A stretch of 64,000 bases of DNA from Gavia stellata (lineage: Eukaryota > Chordata > Aves > Gaviiformes > Gaviidae). The position numbers and the translations under genes are program-made. Within the stretch, counting starts at the first letter, position 1, and each line of letters begins with the position of its first letter. Shown here in pieces: positions 49,313-63,400 of the stretch. Location of the stretch: the NCBI RefSeq assembly GCF_030936135.1, contig NC_082600.1, forward strand, positions 25,799,943 to 25,863,942, in the 5' to 3' direction. A model generated the notes under the pieces. It saw only the letters and a program-made list of their open reading frames with translations, made no database searches and was not told the origin of the DNA.

Positions 49313-49995
49313 CAAGGCACGGTCATAGCAATAAATCACGAGAAGGTACAGACCTCTGGCACATTCCTACAGCGGGGCAGCCAAGGGCAATCGGACCAGC
49401 AGCCCGAGCTCCCAAGGATGCAGTGCCACTCACAGGCACTTGCTTCCACCTGGAGAGAGGCCACCAGCATCCCCCCGGCTCCGGCCAGGGCGGCCCGCAG
49501 AGCAGGCAGTGAGGGCAGCGGCTGAGCTGTGGGCAGCCCTGGGGGCACCTGAGCAGGGACCTGCAAGCCCCCCAGGGTGCTTTTTGGGGTTTGGAGGGAG
49601 TGGCTGAGCTCAAGACTCCCCCAAGGCAACCACTCAGCGGCTAGTGAGCCACAGCCATCACCCCAGCATGCAGGAGTGTGGGTGGGACGGGGGCCACAGC
49701 ACTGCCAGCTGGCCGAGCTGAGACCCACCAGCCCCACAGGGATGTCCCAGGGCCCACCTGAGTCCAACAGAGACCCACAGCTTGCTGCTGGGCTGCCTTT
49801 TAACCCTGACCCCCGCCAGGACTGGCACACTGTGCACCCCCCTCCCAGCAGCACCAGTAATGCTGAGTGAGGCCATGGCTGAGCATCTGCCTTCACACAG
49901 CAGCACTCCCCACACTGGCAGCCCCGGTGCTGGCAGAGCTGCATCGTCATCCCTTCCCTCCCAGCACAGCCATGGGATGGTGGCTAGAATTGCAA

Positions 49996-50030
49996 ATCAG
50001 GAGCAGGAAAATCAGGAGCAGGAAAATCAG
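49996..50030. repeat. 15 bp tandem repeat
   Basis: ATCAGGAGCAGGAAA occurs twice in a row and is followed by a partial third copy. It lies within the probable TMEM63C 3' UTR. Confidence 0.8.
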
Positions 50031-51222
50031 CCCTGAGGCCAAAGCAGGTCCGAGCAAGGAGCCAGCATGCCCAGGTGGGCTAGCCTGGTGGGAGAAGGGC
50101 CGAGCAGGGTGAGGATCTGCCCTTGTGCCCAGGAGCCTCCACGGCTGCTGCAGATGAGCTGGAAAACCCCAGGGATGCTGCCTGGGCAGGAGCCGGCACA
50201 TGTAAACTGACCACAGCAGGACTCACACTTGAGAGGCGGTGAGGCTGCTGGGGGAGCATCCCATGGCTGCGGCTTGTGGGCGAGGGCAGGATGTGGTGGA
50301 CCAGGACCCAGAGACAGGAGTCCTGCCAGCCCGCCCCCCCCATTTCTGTTGCAACAGGATGGAGCATGCAGGGTCCCAGGGCCAGCCCCAGGGAGAGCAC
50401 GAGCACAAGGGGATCCTGCCAAGGGGAGCGGGATGACGAGGAGCTGCCCTGACAGCCATTAAACACGCTCGTCCCTTGACCTCCCACTCCTCCCTGAGGA
50501 CCCAAGGGCACAGGCATGGTGCAGCAGCGATGGAGGGATGGGGTGGGAGGGTGGAGAAGAGCTGGGCTTGCATTTTGATGCCTGCCTTGGGACAGGGCCG
50601 CTGGTGCTCAGGCAGAAATGGGAGCAGCCAGGGGCACTCACTTCCTCCAGCAAAGTATACGCGTTTCAGCAGTCCCCGCTTTAATGGGCAAAGCCTTGGA
50701 GGCAGCAGCGGGAGCGGGCGGGAGCCTGCACAGCCAGCACCAGCGGAGGCAGCAGGATGGCTGCTGCAAGCAGTGAGGTGGGAAAAAAGGGTTAGGGGTG
50801 GCTGTCCCCTGCCACTGAGGACCCGCGGGACAGCGTGGCGGCAGGCACATTCATCTGAGCTGTCTGGGCTGCTTCCCCTTCACGGAGGGGCCAGGGATTC
50901 CCTCCTGCCCCCAAAACCATGGCCTCTCAGAGAGACCCTCTCCCCACACTGTTGCACCCCCTCTTCCCTACGATGGGCTGGAAGAGGCAGGTGGGGATGG
51001 GAGGGCACTGGGGTGGGGCTGAGCCGATCCGGGCAGCCAGAGGGGACCGGCAGAGCCTCCCGCCACCTCCCATGCAATGAGGTCCCCCTGTCACATCAGT
51101 CCTGTCATGCCCCCACCCCATCATCGAGGTGGCCCCCGCCAGTGCTGGGAAGGCTTCTTCCTGCCCCCCGGTACGTCCTCCATTCTCAGCATGGCTGGTC
51201 CTCGCTCCGGCAGCAAGGATGC

Positions 51223-51435
51223 TCACTGGTAGCGGGCCTGGCTCTCCATCACAGGGCCGCTCCTGTACTCGCCCTCCACTGTCTCCAGCTCTGTCTCGAA
51301 GCTCTGCAGCCCCCCATCCTCCCCATCCTCTGCTGGCTCCAGGTGGTTGCCCATGGTGCCGTAGGACTGGTGTGCCGGGGAGGCCGCTGGCGTCAGGCTC
51401 AGCTCGGGCTCCTGCAGGACGGTGGCCACAAAGAG
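51223..51435 (-). CDS. TMEM63C: TMEM63C last coding exon with stop codon
   Basis: Encodes [20 protein letters not shown] and an acidic tail ending ESQARYQ, with TGA at 51225-51223. The LQEPEL-LTPA-SPA block identifies TMEM63C specifically. Confidence 0.98.
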   Translation of the reverse strand, partial: LFVATVLQEPELSLTPAASPAHQSYGTMGNHLEPAEDGEDGGLQSFETELETVEGEYRSGPVMESQARYQ

Positions 51436-54400
51436 CTGCCCCGGGGGGTGGCAGGAGGTCAGAGTCCAGGGGAGTGAGGGGGGGGGCCACAGCAGGGCTG
51501 GGGAGGGGTACTCACGTTGGAGTTGGGGGTGGAGGAGACACTGCTCCGCTCATCGTTGAAGGTGCCTTCAGACTGGTCAGACATCTGGGAGAGGAAGGCC
51601 AGAAGGAAACCATGGCTTGTGGGTCCCCAGCTGAAGCTGGGGGGCAGCCAGGCACCGCCTCAGACTCCCCACAGCAAACGCACCCCAGAGAGGCGAGGAG
51701 GAGATGCAGTGGGGCAAGAGAACAGGACAGGCAGCTGTCCGCACTCACCTGGTAGCTGGAGGGCTTCCGTGGCTGCAGCTTCTTTAGGCAGAGGCCAAAG
51801 AAGGAGAAGATGATGCAGGAGAGGAGGACCACAAAGGTGAAGAGGGTGACAGGGCGGGTGGGACCTAGAACAGAGAGATGCTGGGGCAGCACATGAGCCT
51901 CCAACGACCTGCTGCACACCCATCTGAGACCCAGGCTGGTGCCTGCTTTGGGTCTTACAAGCTCTCAACCCCCTTCCCAAAACACTAGCTGACACTCCCC
52001 TCATCTGCCAGGTCTCCATCACACTTTCCCCCCTCCCATCCCCCTTCCCACCTTCCATGCCGTGCCTAACGTAGGGGTTTGTCCCCCCAAGCATCAGATG
52101 TGACCCTCAGCAGTGGCGGATGGCAGCCCTGAGCTCTCCTTACCAAGGCGCAGGACAGAGAAGAAAAGCAGCCAGAACATGCAGAGGATGGGGGCCACCA
52201 CAACTTGGCTGATGGCGGCAACGTGGAGGCGCTGGTTCAGCTTGGTGGGGATGTACACGTAGTAGATGTTGTACCGGTCAACCATGTGCTTGAGCAGCAT
52301 GTAGAGCAAACCTGGTGGGAGGAGAGGGGCCATTTGGGGGGAGGACAATGGGGACAGCCAGGGCTCGGGGACAGCCAGGGCTCAGGGACAGTGGCCCAGG
52401 GGATGATATCCTCCTGTACCACATGGGAATTTTGTACTCGCACACTGCTGCTGGCAGCTTGGACTGGCCATTCTTGGCATGGCCGGGGGCAGCAGGGCCA
52501 GGGGCAGCAGGGCCGGGGGCATGATATCGTACTCACCAAAGGGGACAATGATGGGGCATGTGATGCTGTAGGTCATGACGACAGAGAAGATGCAGCAGGT
52601 CCAGGCATACTCCAGTCCAAACTGGAACTGGTAGGCTTGGCTCTGGGGCACAATCAAGAGCACCATTACTGCCTCTGCCTCTGCAAAGGCTGTCCTTGCC
52701 TTCACACCCTGGCCCACATGCTTGCCCCCCCATTATTCCCATGGGGTCAGGGCGAGCAGCACCCCTTGCATAGTGTCTTGTCCCCACAAGCTTCCCCATA
52801 GGACCAGGACACCCTGAGTTTCCAGTGAGCACGGCCCTGCTTTGCTGGGGGTTGAGTAGGCTCAGAGGTGACCAGAGCCATGTACCCGCTTGATGTGGAG
52901 CCGCTCGGGCTCGGACTTGGCGAAGCAGAGGCGGGCGGTGTAGACAAGGAGTCCCGGGATGCGCAGCAGCTCCATGGCCGTCCCGATCAGGCTGGAAGTG
53001 ACCACATAGTTGACGAAGAAAGCGCCGTTGTCCGGGAGGAAAACGCACCTGCCCCAGGACACAGAGACTGAGAGGATGCTCGGGCAGGCGGCCAGGAGAG
53101 CTGCTGGGGGCTGATGCTGGGCACTCCCGCTCACCCAGGAGCTCCCTGCTACTCACTGGAATTTGATATCGGCCTCATCCAGAAAGTGGGTGTCGAAGAG
53201 CCAGCGGAAAAAAAGGTCCAGGCTGGAGGGGGGAGAAGAGGAGCAGCTCAGAAAGAGGGGGAGATGCAGAGCAATGTGGGGGCACCCAGCAGGCACATGC
53301 TTTCCCCTGGACCGGGTGGGCGAGACCCTCTGGACCCTACATCGACACAACAGCCCCTTCTGTCTCATGGGACCACCATGGCATGGGTGCTCGCCTCCCA
53401 GACAGTCAGGATTGCTGTAGCTGGAGCCATGCAGATACCTGACCTGGTCCTTTCAGGGTCTGCTGAAGGGCTGACCCCAAGCAGGGCACCACCAGCACTC
53501 TTGGGTCAGCTGTGGCAGCCTGGCAAGCTGCTCCACTCCCCTCCTCCTCCAGAGGGAAGCTTTCTGTCCGTGACCATCTGGGAGCAGCTTGGCACGGCTA
53601 AAGAGCAAGTGTTTTCCTCCCCAGAGACAGCCATGTTTCAGCAGTGGTGGGCCCTTAGCCCTTTGGGGCTGGCTTGCGGGAGGCGAGGGGCCCAGCTCTG
53701 ATCCCGGCTGCCAGGGAGCAGGGAGAGGAGCATGGCAGGGTGGTCCATACCTGCTCAGTCCCAGTGAGGGCAGGATGATGACCATGAACACCAGGAAAAA
53801 GAAGCACTTGTGCATGGTGAGCTGATTTTCACTTGACCTGCAGAGAGGGGAGGCAAGAAAAGAACGTTGCACTTTTCCAAGGCAGAGCAGCCGGTGGGGG
53901 GAAGAGGCTGGGCTGGGTCTCGCTCTTCACCGAGGAGCTACTCCCACCCCCAGGAAGCCACGTGTGTTTGATCTGTGCATCTAGTGGGGCCTTGCAAAGC
54001 GTCTCCCAGGCTGGGGGGAGTCACCATGAAGAAATCTGCTGTAGTGAAAGGTCTTGTCCTCCCAGCCTCTCACCCCCTTCATCCCTGCCCTCTTCTACCA
54101 TTCCTGCTGGTGTAGACACCCAACAAGAGGCAGCTGGCTGTCTACAACGGGTTCAGGAGCCCCTGTTTTCTCTGGGAGAAAGAAGGGAGGTGGTGGCAAA
54201 GCTCCTGCAAGGACTCAGCAGACCAGGCACAGGGGTTGGGGCCAGTGGAGGGTCAAGATAGAAACAGCACATTTTAGGAGCTGGGCAGAGCTTCCTCTGA
54301 TAGGAGACTCTGAGAATCCTGAACCTGTACTTCTGCCTTGGAGGGCTGGGAGCATGGCTGGGATGTGTCACCCGAGTCAGGGTCATGGCCCTGCTGCTGC

Positions 54401-57400
54401 CAGTCCACCATCACACCATCCCTTTCACAAACTTCTTCAGACTCATCTTAAAACCAGCTCCACCTGCCTTTGTCAGCAGCCTGGAAGCATTCAGGGCTAT
54501 GGCAAGGATCCTTTGGGCATGGACTTGGGGGTCTTTCCATGGAGGGCAACACCCATGGGGCTCTGTGGGGGTCTGCCGCTCCACTGCCTGCCTCCCTGCA
54601 GGTTGGGTCCCATGAGTCCTACTGAGGTTCCTCCCATCTACCGCAGCCCTGGGGGAGTGTGGGGACCAGTCAGTTACCTCGTCCAGTGCGATTCGAAGAA
54701 TGTCGAGTAGTAGACGAGGAAGGGCAGGAAGACGGAGAAGGCCCAGAGCAACAGCGTGGGGAAGAACTGGGTGATGATGGGGTTCTGTAGGAGAAGAGAT
54801 GCTGAACACCCCCTCAGGAGCCCACTGGAGCTCAGCCATGCTGGAGGCAGCTCCCTGGGCCTCCTGGTGCAGGATGATGTGTGCAACAGAGGGCTGGGGC
54901 ATCCCCTCCCTGAGCAGGGGCATTTGTTTCAGGAGGTAAGAGCTTGAGGCCAGCCAAAGGCACCATGAGCACGCTCTGAGCCCCAGCGTCCACCCAACAG
55001 ATCACAGGTCAATGAGCAGGAAGGAGATGTGCTGCTGGCAGCTCCTAACAACTCCTGGAACTCTTCCCGCCCCTCTCCTCTTGCATGGACACCAACCTGC
55101 CCTCCCCCATGGACACCAGCACCAAAGCTCAGGTTTGCACAGGTGCCCCAGGGCTCTGTCACTGGAAACACATCAAGAAGGGGATGGATGGCAAGCAGGA
55201 GCACGACCACTCCTTGCCTCTCATCAATGCTCATCCCAGTGATGGCTCGTCTTCTTGGGCCAGTGTAGAGCGGGTGCCCTCCCCCTGTCATGGACAAGCC
55301 TGGAAATGGATACCCTTTGGGAAAGCTGGCATGGGGCCCCAGGGACTACCTTGAGGCTTTCCACAGGCTGTGTGACATTGAACATATCCATGGTGTTGAC
55401 GATGATGGCTGGTGTGGTGAGGAAGAAGAGGAGGACAAAGAGGCAGATATTAAGGAGGATGAATCTCACCCACCAAGATGTGCCACGGACTGATAAATTC
55501 TCCCTGTGAGAGGAAAGCATGACTTGGACATAGTGCGAAGGAAACACCACATGTCCCGGGTCTCCTAGGCTGGCTCCCCGAAGCTCTGCCTCCCACTGCC
55601 CACACTGACCATCCTGGCAGCCCATGTTCTGAGCTCAACCTCTCACCCCTCCCCGTGCTGCTGCGCTGACACCTGCAGAAGCCCCAGGACCAGAGTATGA
55701 CTGCAGTGGGGGGTCCATGCCACCAGGAGACTTTGGAGTCAGGCTGCAGAAATCAGAGGCTGGCAATCACCCCAAACCTCACTTGGCCAAGCCCTGCCAC
55801 CCGTGGGGTGATCACCGCAGTCACCCCTGGTGACTTCTGCTATGACCACAGGAGGGATTGTCAGCCCCTGCCACCCAGAGAAGGCAGCCTACAGCTATGG
55901 GAGCAGGTTCCCTACAGCTATATGTGTTCCCTATAACTATGGGTATGGGCTCCCTATAGCTATGGGTATGGGTTCCCCCAAGCTGCTCGCCCTCCCTCCC
56001 TCTCCTGCCACGGGGGTTCACCAGATGATATCACTGGGTGCAGGGGCATAGCGAATGCCCCAGTGGTGTGACTTGACCACGGTGGTGACAGAGGACTGCT
56101 GGGGGTGCTTGCGGCAGCAGATGTGGCTGTAATCCTTCAAAATCCTGCAGGAGGAAGGAGCCAGGGGTCAGGTCCGAACCGAGGGCTCAGGACTGCCCCC
56201 CAGTTCTTATGAGACCCTTCCCGCAGTCCCAACAGAGTGGCAATCTCTGCAGGTGGCAGAGGCACAGAGGAAACACCCATTGCCTTGCTTCGGCTGGAGG
56301 AGCCGGCAAGGTGCCCCAGCGGTGGTGGCCACCAGGCTGGGGGACATGACTGTGCTGGCACGTCCAAAAGGCACTCACACAGCTGTCATCCGCTCATCCT
56401 GGAAGGTGACAAAGGCCATGTCGAGCCGCTTGAGCGTGATGCGGTTGCGCTCGGCGTTGAACTCATCTGTGAGCTTCTCCTCCAGCTCCCCGTAGTACTG
56501 CTCAGCATCCACCTGTGGGAGCAGCCAGGGCTCTGCCATGCTCATTGGGCTGTGGCACGGGTGAGCTGCCATGCTCTGCTCCCCCCACAGTGGAAATGTG
56601 CTGCCTGCAGCCCTGTCCACACCCACCTACCTGCTCAAAGCCGCAGAAGTGGCAGCAGAAGATGCGGGCGCAGGGGTGGGTTTTGATCATGATCTTCCCC
56701 TCTTTCTGGGCCTTGGTGGTGAAGTAAAGCCGCCCCTTCATTGCCTTGCGCCTGCCAGGAAGCCGATAGGGACAAAGGTCGTTTGGGGAGCAGCAGACAG
56801 ACAGACTGAGTCCCTAGATGTGCTGGGCAGGAGCAACACATTCACCAGCAGAGGAAACGGGGACCTGCACGCACTCACCTCTCCGCATCCAGCTTCATCA
56901 GCTTGCGCACATCAAAGCAGAACTGGACGTTGGTGACAGTGCAGCTGGGATAAGCCTCGCTGCGGACACAGGGACATGGTGGCACCAGGAGCCAGGGGAT
57001 GGGAACAGCCCCTGCCACCTGCCTGCCAGCCACCCTGGTGAGATTGCGGCACACCACTACTCACTGGAAATGCTTGATTATAAGGGAAGGGTCTGTGATC
57101 TCCTTGGGGATGTGGGTAACCATCAGTGTCCGGGCAACCTGGGGGAGGAGAAGGGGCAGGGTGGGTGGATGGGGGTCCATGGGCTGTTTCGCTGCCACCT
57201 TGCTTGCCCAGCTGCCAGGAAGGCAGAGGTGAGCCAGAGACTGCCACCCCAGAGGGTGGTCAGCACAGACCTCCTCAACACCCGCCAGACGCTGCCACCT
57301 CCCAGACAAACACAGCAGAGCTTCAACCTCAAGAGACAAGGCAGCAGGAGAGACAGATTTGCCTCCAGGCTGCCAGGCTTTCTCCAGAAGCTCGAGAAAA

Positions 57401-60400
57401 CCAGCCTTATCTTTCCCTGCCTGCCCAGTCCCAGGCTGTTTCTAAAGCTCTCCCTACCTACTGGGACCATCCTTTCTGCAAAGCACAAAGTTGTCCATTA
57501 GTGCTGCACAAGGCAGGGCTGGAGGAAGGGTGGTTCCTCACCTTCTCGTTCTCTCTGTATTCAAGGTGGACAGAGTGGTGAGCCATGCAGAGGATGGTGA
57601 GGATGAAATAGATGAGAGCGAAGATGCTGTGCAGCCACAGGAGACGGTCCCTGGAGGAGAGGAAGAGGGGATCAGTGAGCACTGTCGTGGGCACGTGGCA
57701 CATGGACCAGCCTGGCACTCAGTGCCTCACCCACAGCCACCCCCACTGCCCAGCAGGACCTCCCCAACCCATATGCCGGACCCCCACCCCAGGGACGAGA
57801 TGGGCAGTGTCCAGGGTGCTGGCTGAGACACTGCAGAAATGAGGCCACCCAGAACGCCCGAGAGCACCTCTGCCAGCAGCAGGGTACAGCAAGCAGTACC
57901 AGCAGGCTGCCTACCGCGACGGTGCTCGAGCATGCTGCTCACGTGGACCCATCCCTGTTCCAGGACTGTGGCGAGCGCCGTGCTTGGGCACTCCCAGCAG
58001 TGCCCACTGCAGCAGCAGCGCCCACAACCCCCCTGGACACGGGAGCCACGTACTGCGTTGGGATGTTGGCGATGGTTGTCCGGCCAAAGTGGGTGGGATT
58101 GTGTCCTGCAGGGGAAGAGAAGCCGGAGGTTACAGGAACCCAGTGCAGTGTGTGTGTCCATGCTTTCAGGGTTAGTAGCTCTGGTCTTTTCTCCCTCCTT
58201 TTCCATCTCCCAGGTCCTCGCCAAGCCCCCGCTGCCCTGAAGGTCCCTGCCTCTTGCGTTCCTCTGTCCCACAGCTGATGGTGGGTTCCTGCTCACACGG
58301 GGGCTCCTGACAGAGGGGTCCTTCTGCCCTCTGTCCCCAGGGCAGGGTGCTCAGCCTAAGGATGGGGAAGCTTGTGCCATGCTCCTGAGCCATCCTGCAA
58401 CTGGGGAAGCACCTACCCAGGAGGTCCCCCGAAAAGTTGATGGGCAGGATGACGGCCACGGAGAGCACACAGACCAGCATCAGCAGGACCAGGAGGTGCC
58501 GCTGGAAGGAGAGGTAGGTGGTGGCGTCGATTCCACACTTGCTCTGAATCTCCTCGTCCCTGGGGGAGAGGCGGGTGCGAGTGAGCACTGGTCGTGCCTC
58601 CCCACCACCTCCCGCCCAGGGGACACTGGCTGCTCCGGCCTCACACAACCCATGCCAACAGGCATTCTGCCTGTGGCACATGGGATTTGGGCACAGAGGG
58701 AATGGGAGACACAAGCAGCCCTCAGGCTGCCATCCCACTATAGGACCAGCTTCTACCAGAAGAGGTTGAAGCCTGTTCCTTTGGGACAGGAGCCAGGGGC
58801 CAGGAGGAAACACAGAGGTGAGCCCTCTGCTCTCTCTCCCAGGGGGATGTTTTAGGAGGGCTCTCCTCAGCCGCCGGTCCCAGCAGCTCTGGGTAATGCA
58901 TGACCACTTATGGGCACTGGCTCCCTAGGGGTGGGCAGCGGTGGGGCATGGCTGCGATGCCAAGGACACACACTTACTTCATCTGGTAGATAGAAATGAG
59001 CCAGGAGCAAAATCCCTGGAAAGGAAAAGAGTCAGGATGAGCCAGGGGTGACCACCCCCACATCCCCAGGAAGAAGCCAGGACATGGCACGCACTGGGGA
59101 TGTGTGCAGACAGTGCGGTGCCTGGGGCCGGGGGGCTGAGCAAACAGAAGCAGTGGCCAGGGCAGCTCAGCAATGCTCAGCCCAGAGGTTTGTCTGCAGT
59201 GGTGGCCAAAGGCAGCTGCCTTAGGAGGAACGGGAAACACGGGCATCTCTGTAACATAGGCTCCCTCCTCTGTGCCTTCCCTGACAGTCCCTAACACACA
59301 ATGCGCTTTTTTAGCCACTACTGAGCACTGAGCCAGCACTGCCTTAGAGCGATATACAACAACTGCAAGATCTTGTGTAATAGCTCATTCCCTGTCACTG
59401 CATATGCAATATTAGAGTTTTTCTCCCCTATGCATTATGTTACATTTTACCAGTGCTGGTTCATGCAAGTTCAAGGTCCCTCTGCAGTCTTCCCTGTCAT
59501 GGCTGTACCAAATAACATTTGGCATCGGGCCCCTCCTCTTCTCCTCCTTTCCAGAGGGTTTATGCTGACCTTGGATGGGAGAGACCTCAGGCAGCCCCTT
59601 GTGGGATTCCCTTACCCTGCCCCGTGAGAGCGGGCAGCTTCTTCCTCCTCTCCATTCCCCAGCTTTACCCAAGCCAGGACCTTCCCTCCTACCCGACAGC
59701 TCAGCTTCATCTGATCAACCGCAGCAGGAGGCTTTGGAGGTGCAGGCATCCCCATGCACCCGACAGCTCTGTGGGGGCCCAACACCCCCTTAGCACAGCC
59801 GGGATGACTCCCCTCCTATGCCCTACTCCAGGGCTCTGCTCTGGAGAACCACGTCTGGGAGGTTGTCCATGCAGACCACAAGCTCCCTGGGCTGTAATTT
59901 CTTGGGTTTTCCAGAAACCCTTCTGAAAAAACAGTATTTATCAGCTGATTCCCAGCTTTCTAGGATGCCCACATGCAGGAGAGAGGTCGTACGCTACAGT
60001 CAATAGCTTGGCTATTCATGTCAGGGTGAGTGAGAAGTCCCATGCGTGCTCCTGGGAATTTGTGATGGGAATTTGTCAGGCTACTTTTATTGCAACCTCA
60101 TTCTGCAACCCTGCTGTTGGGGGGATGCTCTGGTGCTTCCCCGCAGAGAAAGGCTCCTGTGCAGGAATTCACAGAATCGTTAAGGTTGGAAAAGACCTGT
60201 AAGATCAAGTCCAACCATCAACTAACACCACCATGCCCATTAAACCATGTCCCGCAATGCCTCATCCACACGTTCCTTGAACACCTCCAGGGATGGTGAC
60301 TCCACCACTTCCCTGGGCAGTTTATTCCAGTGTCTCACCACTCTCTCAGTAAAGAAATTTTTCCTAATATCCAGTCTAAACCTCCCCTGGCGCAACGTGA

Positions 60401-63400
60401 GGCCATTTCCTCTTGTCCTGTCACTTGTCACTTGGGAGAAGAGACCAACACCCACCTCTCTGCAACCCCCTTTCAGGTAATTGTAGAGAGCGATGAGGTC
60501 TCCTCCCAGCCTCCTCTTCTGCAGACTGAACAACCCCAGTTCCCTCAGCTGCTCCTCATAAGACTTGTGCTTTGGTCGAGCTCTTCCTCACTGGATACAG
60601 GGAACAAAACTTTATCTAGCTCTCCTGACACATTCTTGCTTCCTCAGCAAGCATTTTCTATCTTCACCAACTATTGGCTTTACAAACCCTCTGGCAGGTT
60701 TCCTGTTCCTGATGTGTGAATAAAAATCCAGTACTTGCTCACTGCATTTTACATGTAACCTGGCAGAGTTTAGATTTTCCTCATTTGGGAACAGCTTAAC
60801 TTTTAAAAGGATGTCTTCTTACATCTAATAATCTCCCTTAATCTGCTTTTTATCTGTGCTGGCATTCCCTGTGGTCTTTCTCACTTATTTTTTTGATGAG
60901 CAATAGGCATTTGCCCAGAGCATCCAGTACCGAGCCTTTAAACAGGCCTTCTGCCACCCACAAGGGTTTTGCTTATTTACCTTTCCTGCCTAGGCTTTTT
61001 TTAAGAAGTTCTGTCATTTTTTCATAGTCACACCAGTGACTGATTTTTGTTGCCGAAAAAGAGAAAGAAACAGACAGAAAAATGTGTTGGTCCACGCTCA
61101 TTTCCAGCAAAACCTGTTTTTTGCCTGGTGTGGTAGAGAGAAACAAAAGATGGCTTTAAAGCCCCCACAGGCCACCATGCTGGCAGAGATGGAGGTGTGA
61201 TCCAGGGGACTCTGTCCTGCTGGGGCCAGAAAGGTCACTGAGCAAGGCTCTGGCCATGCATCTGACTAGGTCCCTGCAGCTGGCAGGGACAGCCACGCAG
61301 CCGGGAGACGCTCGCCGTGGCGGGAGCATCCCCTCGAAGCTTCCATTCAAGGTGGATGCCTCAAACCAAGCCAGGACAAAGAAAACCTCCAGCTTTCCCA
61401 GGAATACCCCACTGCTAAAGGGTGTTAAGCAGGAAACCCCACATTGGAGGATTTAATTTCTCCCATTTAACTTCTGACCTGGGTTTCCCAGGAAGAGCAG
61501 GGTGGGCTGGGCCAGAGTGAGCCCAGCCTGGGCTCCTGGTGCCACGGCCACCAGCACTCACCACATCCTTGTTGTCAATGTCCAGGGGGCTGCTCTCCGA
61601 CGGGGACTTCTCCTTCTCACTCTGCTCTCCATAGAAAAGTGACGTCAAACTTTGCAGTGAGGGGAGGAGCGGAGGGGTGAGGCAGAAGAGAAACAGCAGA
61701 TGGGAGAGGATGAGCACCCTTGGAGAAGCTTCTCCTAGGACAGCAGCCTGGGAAATGCCTCCCCCCCCTCCCTGCATCCTGCACTGGGGCTGGACCAGCA
61801 ACTACTGCTGGGCTCGGGACAGGGGCTGCACTGGGTGCCTCTGCACTGATGTGTTCCTGTGGCTTCTCTGTGGCCCTGGCTCATGGCAGTGTGGCTGGTG
61901 GAGAATTGGCCTTAGCTCCAGAATGAGAGCCTGCTGAACCAGATTTTTATATTCCACTGATTTCAGCCCTCAAATGGCATTACAGTAAAAGAAATGTAAT
62001 CAGTGCTTGAATTTCAAGTCTTGACTGCCCTTTTGATCTCCCTGGTGAAGGGAAACATTGCCTGTCCATTGCCAGACTCAGCTCCAGAGCCTGAGCCCAT
62101 GAGGAGCTGGAGAGGGGAGAAGGCAGGAGAGGGGCTTTTACATTTCCTCTTGCTGGCTGCCTGGCCTTGCAGAGACTTGTCCTGTGTGTGCTGCCTGCCC
62201 AAAAAAAGACGCTCTGCTGCCTGGGGTGAACCATGCTCTTGCAGCCAGACAGCTGCGGGCAGCACAGCCCGCCTGGAAATCTGGTCTGGGCTCTGCTTTC
62301 ACCAGGACACTGGTATTTTGGGGGGGATTCTGCACCTAGCCCAAAGGATGGGCCAGGCAAGCTGCCCTGCTGACATGAGGAACAGTGTTATCACTGTGTG
62401 TCTCCCTCTGCCTCCTCCTCTGGCCAGCCCTGCTCATCCCGAGAGAGGCAGGGGGAGAGGGGGCATCTCAGTCACCACCCGAAAGCAGCTCTTGGGCCTC
62501 TGTCCTTCCCAGGACGGTGCCCTCCCTGGCACCGAGAGCACCGTCAACAGATGGTGCCAGCAAGAGGGAATCAAAGCCGGCTTGGGCTTCCCCTTTCCCT
62601 GCAGCAGATGGTGCCTGTGCCTCCATGGGCAAGGGCAACCAGGCCATTCCTAGTGGGAAGGAGGGACAGGAACACCTGCTGAGCTTCTCCATGGGCCATC
62701 CTGCAGCGCTGGCCCTCCTGCCAGCCCTCTCGGAGGAACCACTACCTGCGGCGACCTTGCATCCTGCTTACCTATCATTGTCCATCAGCAGTGCCAGGCG
62801 CCCATAGTCCCATGCCGCTTTCCGAAGGCAGGAGAAGACCAGGAGGAGAAGCTGGAAGAAAAAGGAAGAGGAGAGGTGAAGGGTTTTGCCACAGGGTCTC
62901 ACCCCATGGGGTCTCCCCACACTTTCTGTTTTCCTTTCTGTTTTGCCACACATGAGCCCAAGCTAATGCAAAACTCTTGCCTCAAGCCAAACTGCTCCTG
63001 CTTCATGATCTCATCACTGCTGCCCAAGTGCCACCTTCTGCCCACCATGATGTGGGCAAAGCTCTTTGTCCCCTGCACTCACACCCATTCCCCCAAACAA
63101 CCGGGCACACTGGCATGCAGGCTGCACACACGTCTGGCTGTCAGCACACCCGTAACACACACACTTATGCTCACAGCCAGTCTCTGACACCCCAGCCAGG
63201 CGCTGCGGTGCCCATGGAAATGGCACCCTCCTGGCCTGCTCACCAGCCAGAGGACGAAGTTGATGGCGAGCACGGTGGGCACGCCGCCAAATGGCAGCCC
63301 TTCCAGGACAGTGCTGCGGGAGCGGGCGCCGAAGCATTGCTCCTCTGTGCTGTTCACCAGGGTGTCCAGGAAGCTGAGCACGTCCAGCGAGGTGGGGCCG

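Noticed and set aside
49336-49950. 204-codon minus frame rich in Cys, Gly and Ser
   Set aside because: It lies in the probable 3' UTR of TMEM63C, has no recognised domain and is flanked by no splice sites joining it to a conserved exon.
50476-51490. 333-codon plus frame and 187-codon minus frame near the TMEM63C end
   Set aside because: The plus frame is antisense to the TMEM63C last exon and 3' UTR. The minus frame is an out-of-frame read of the last exon.
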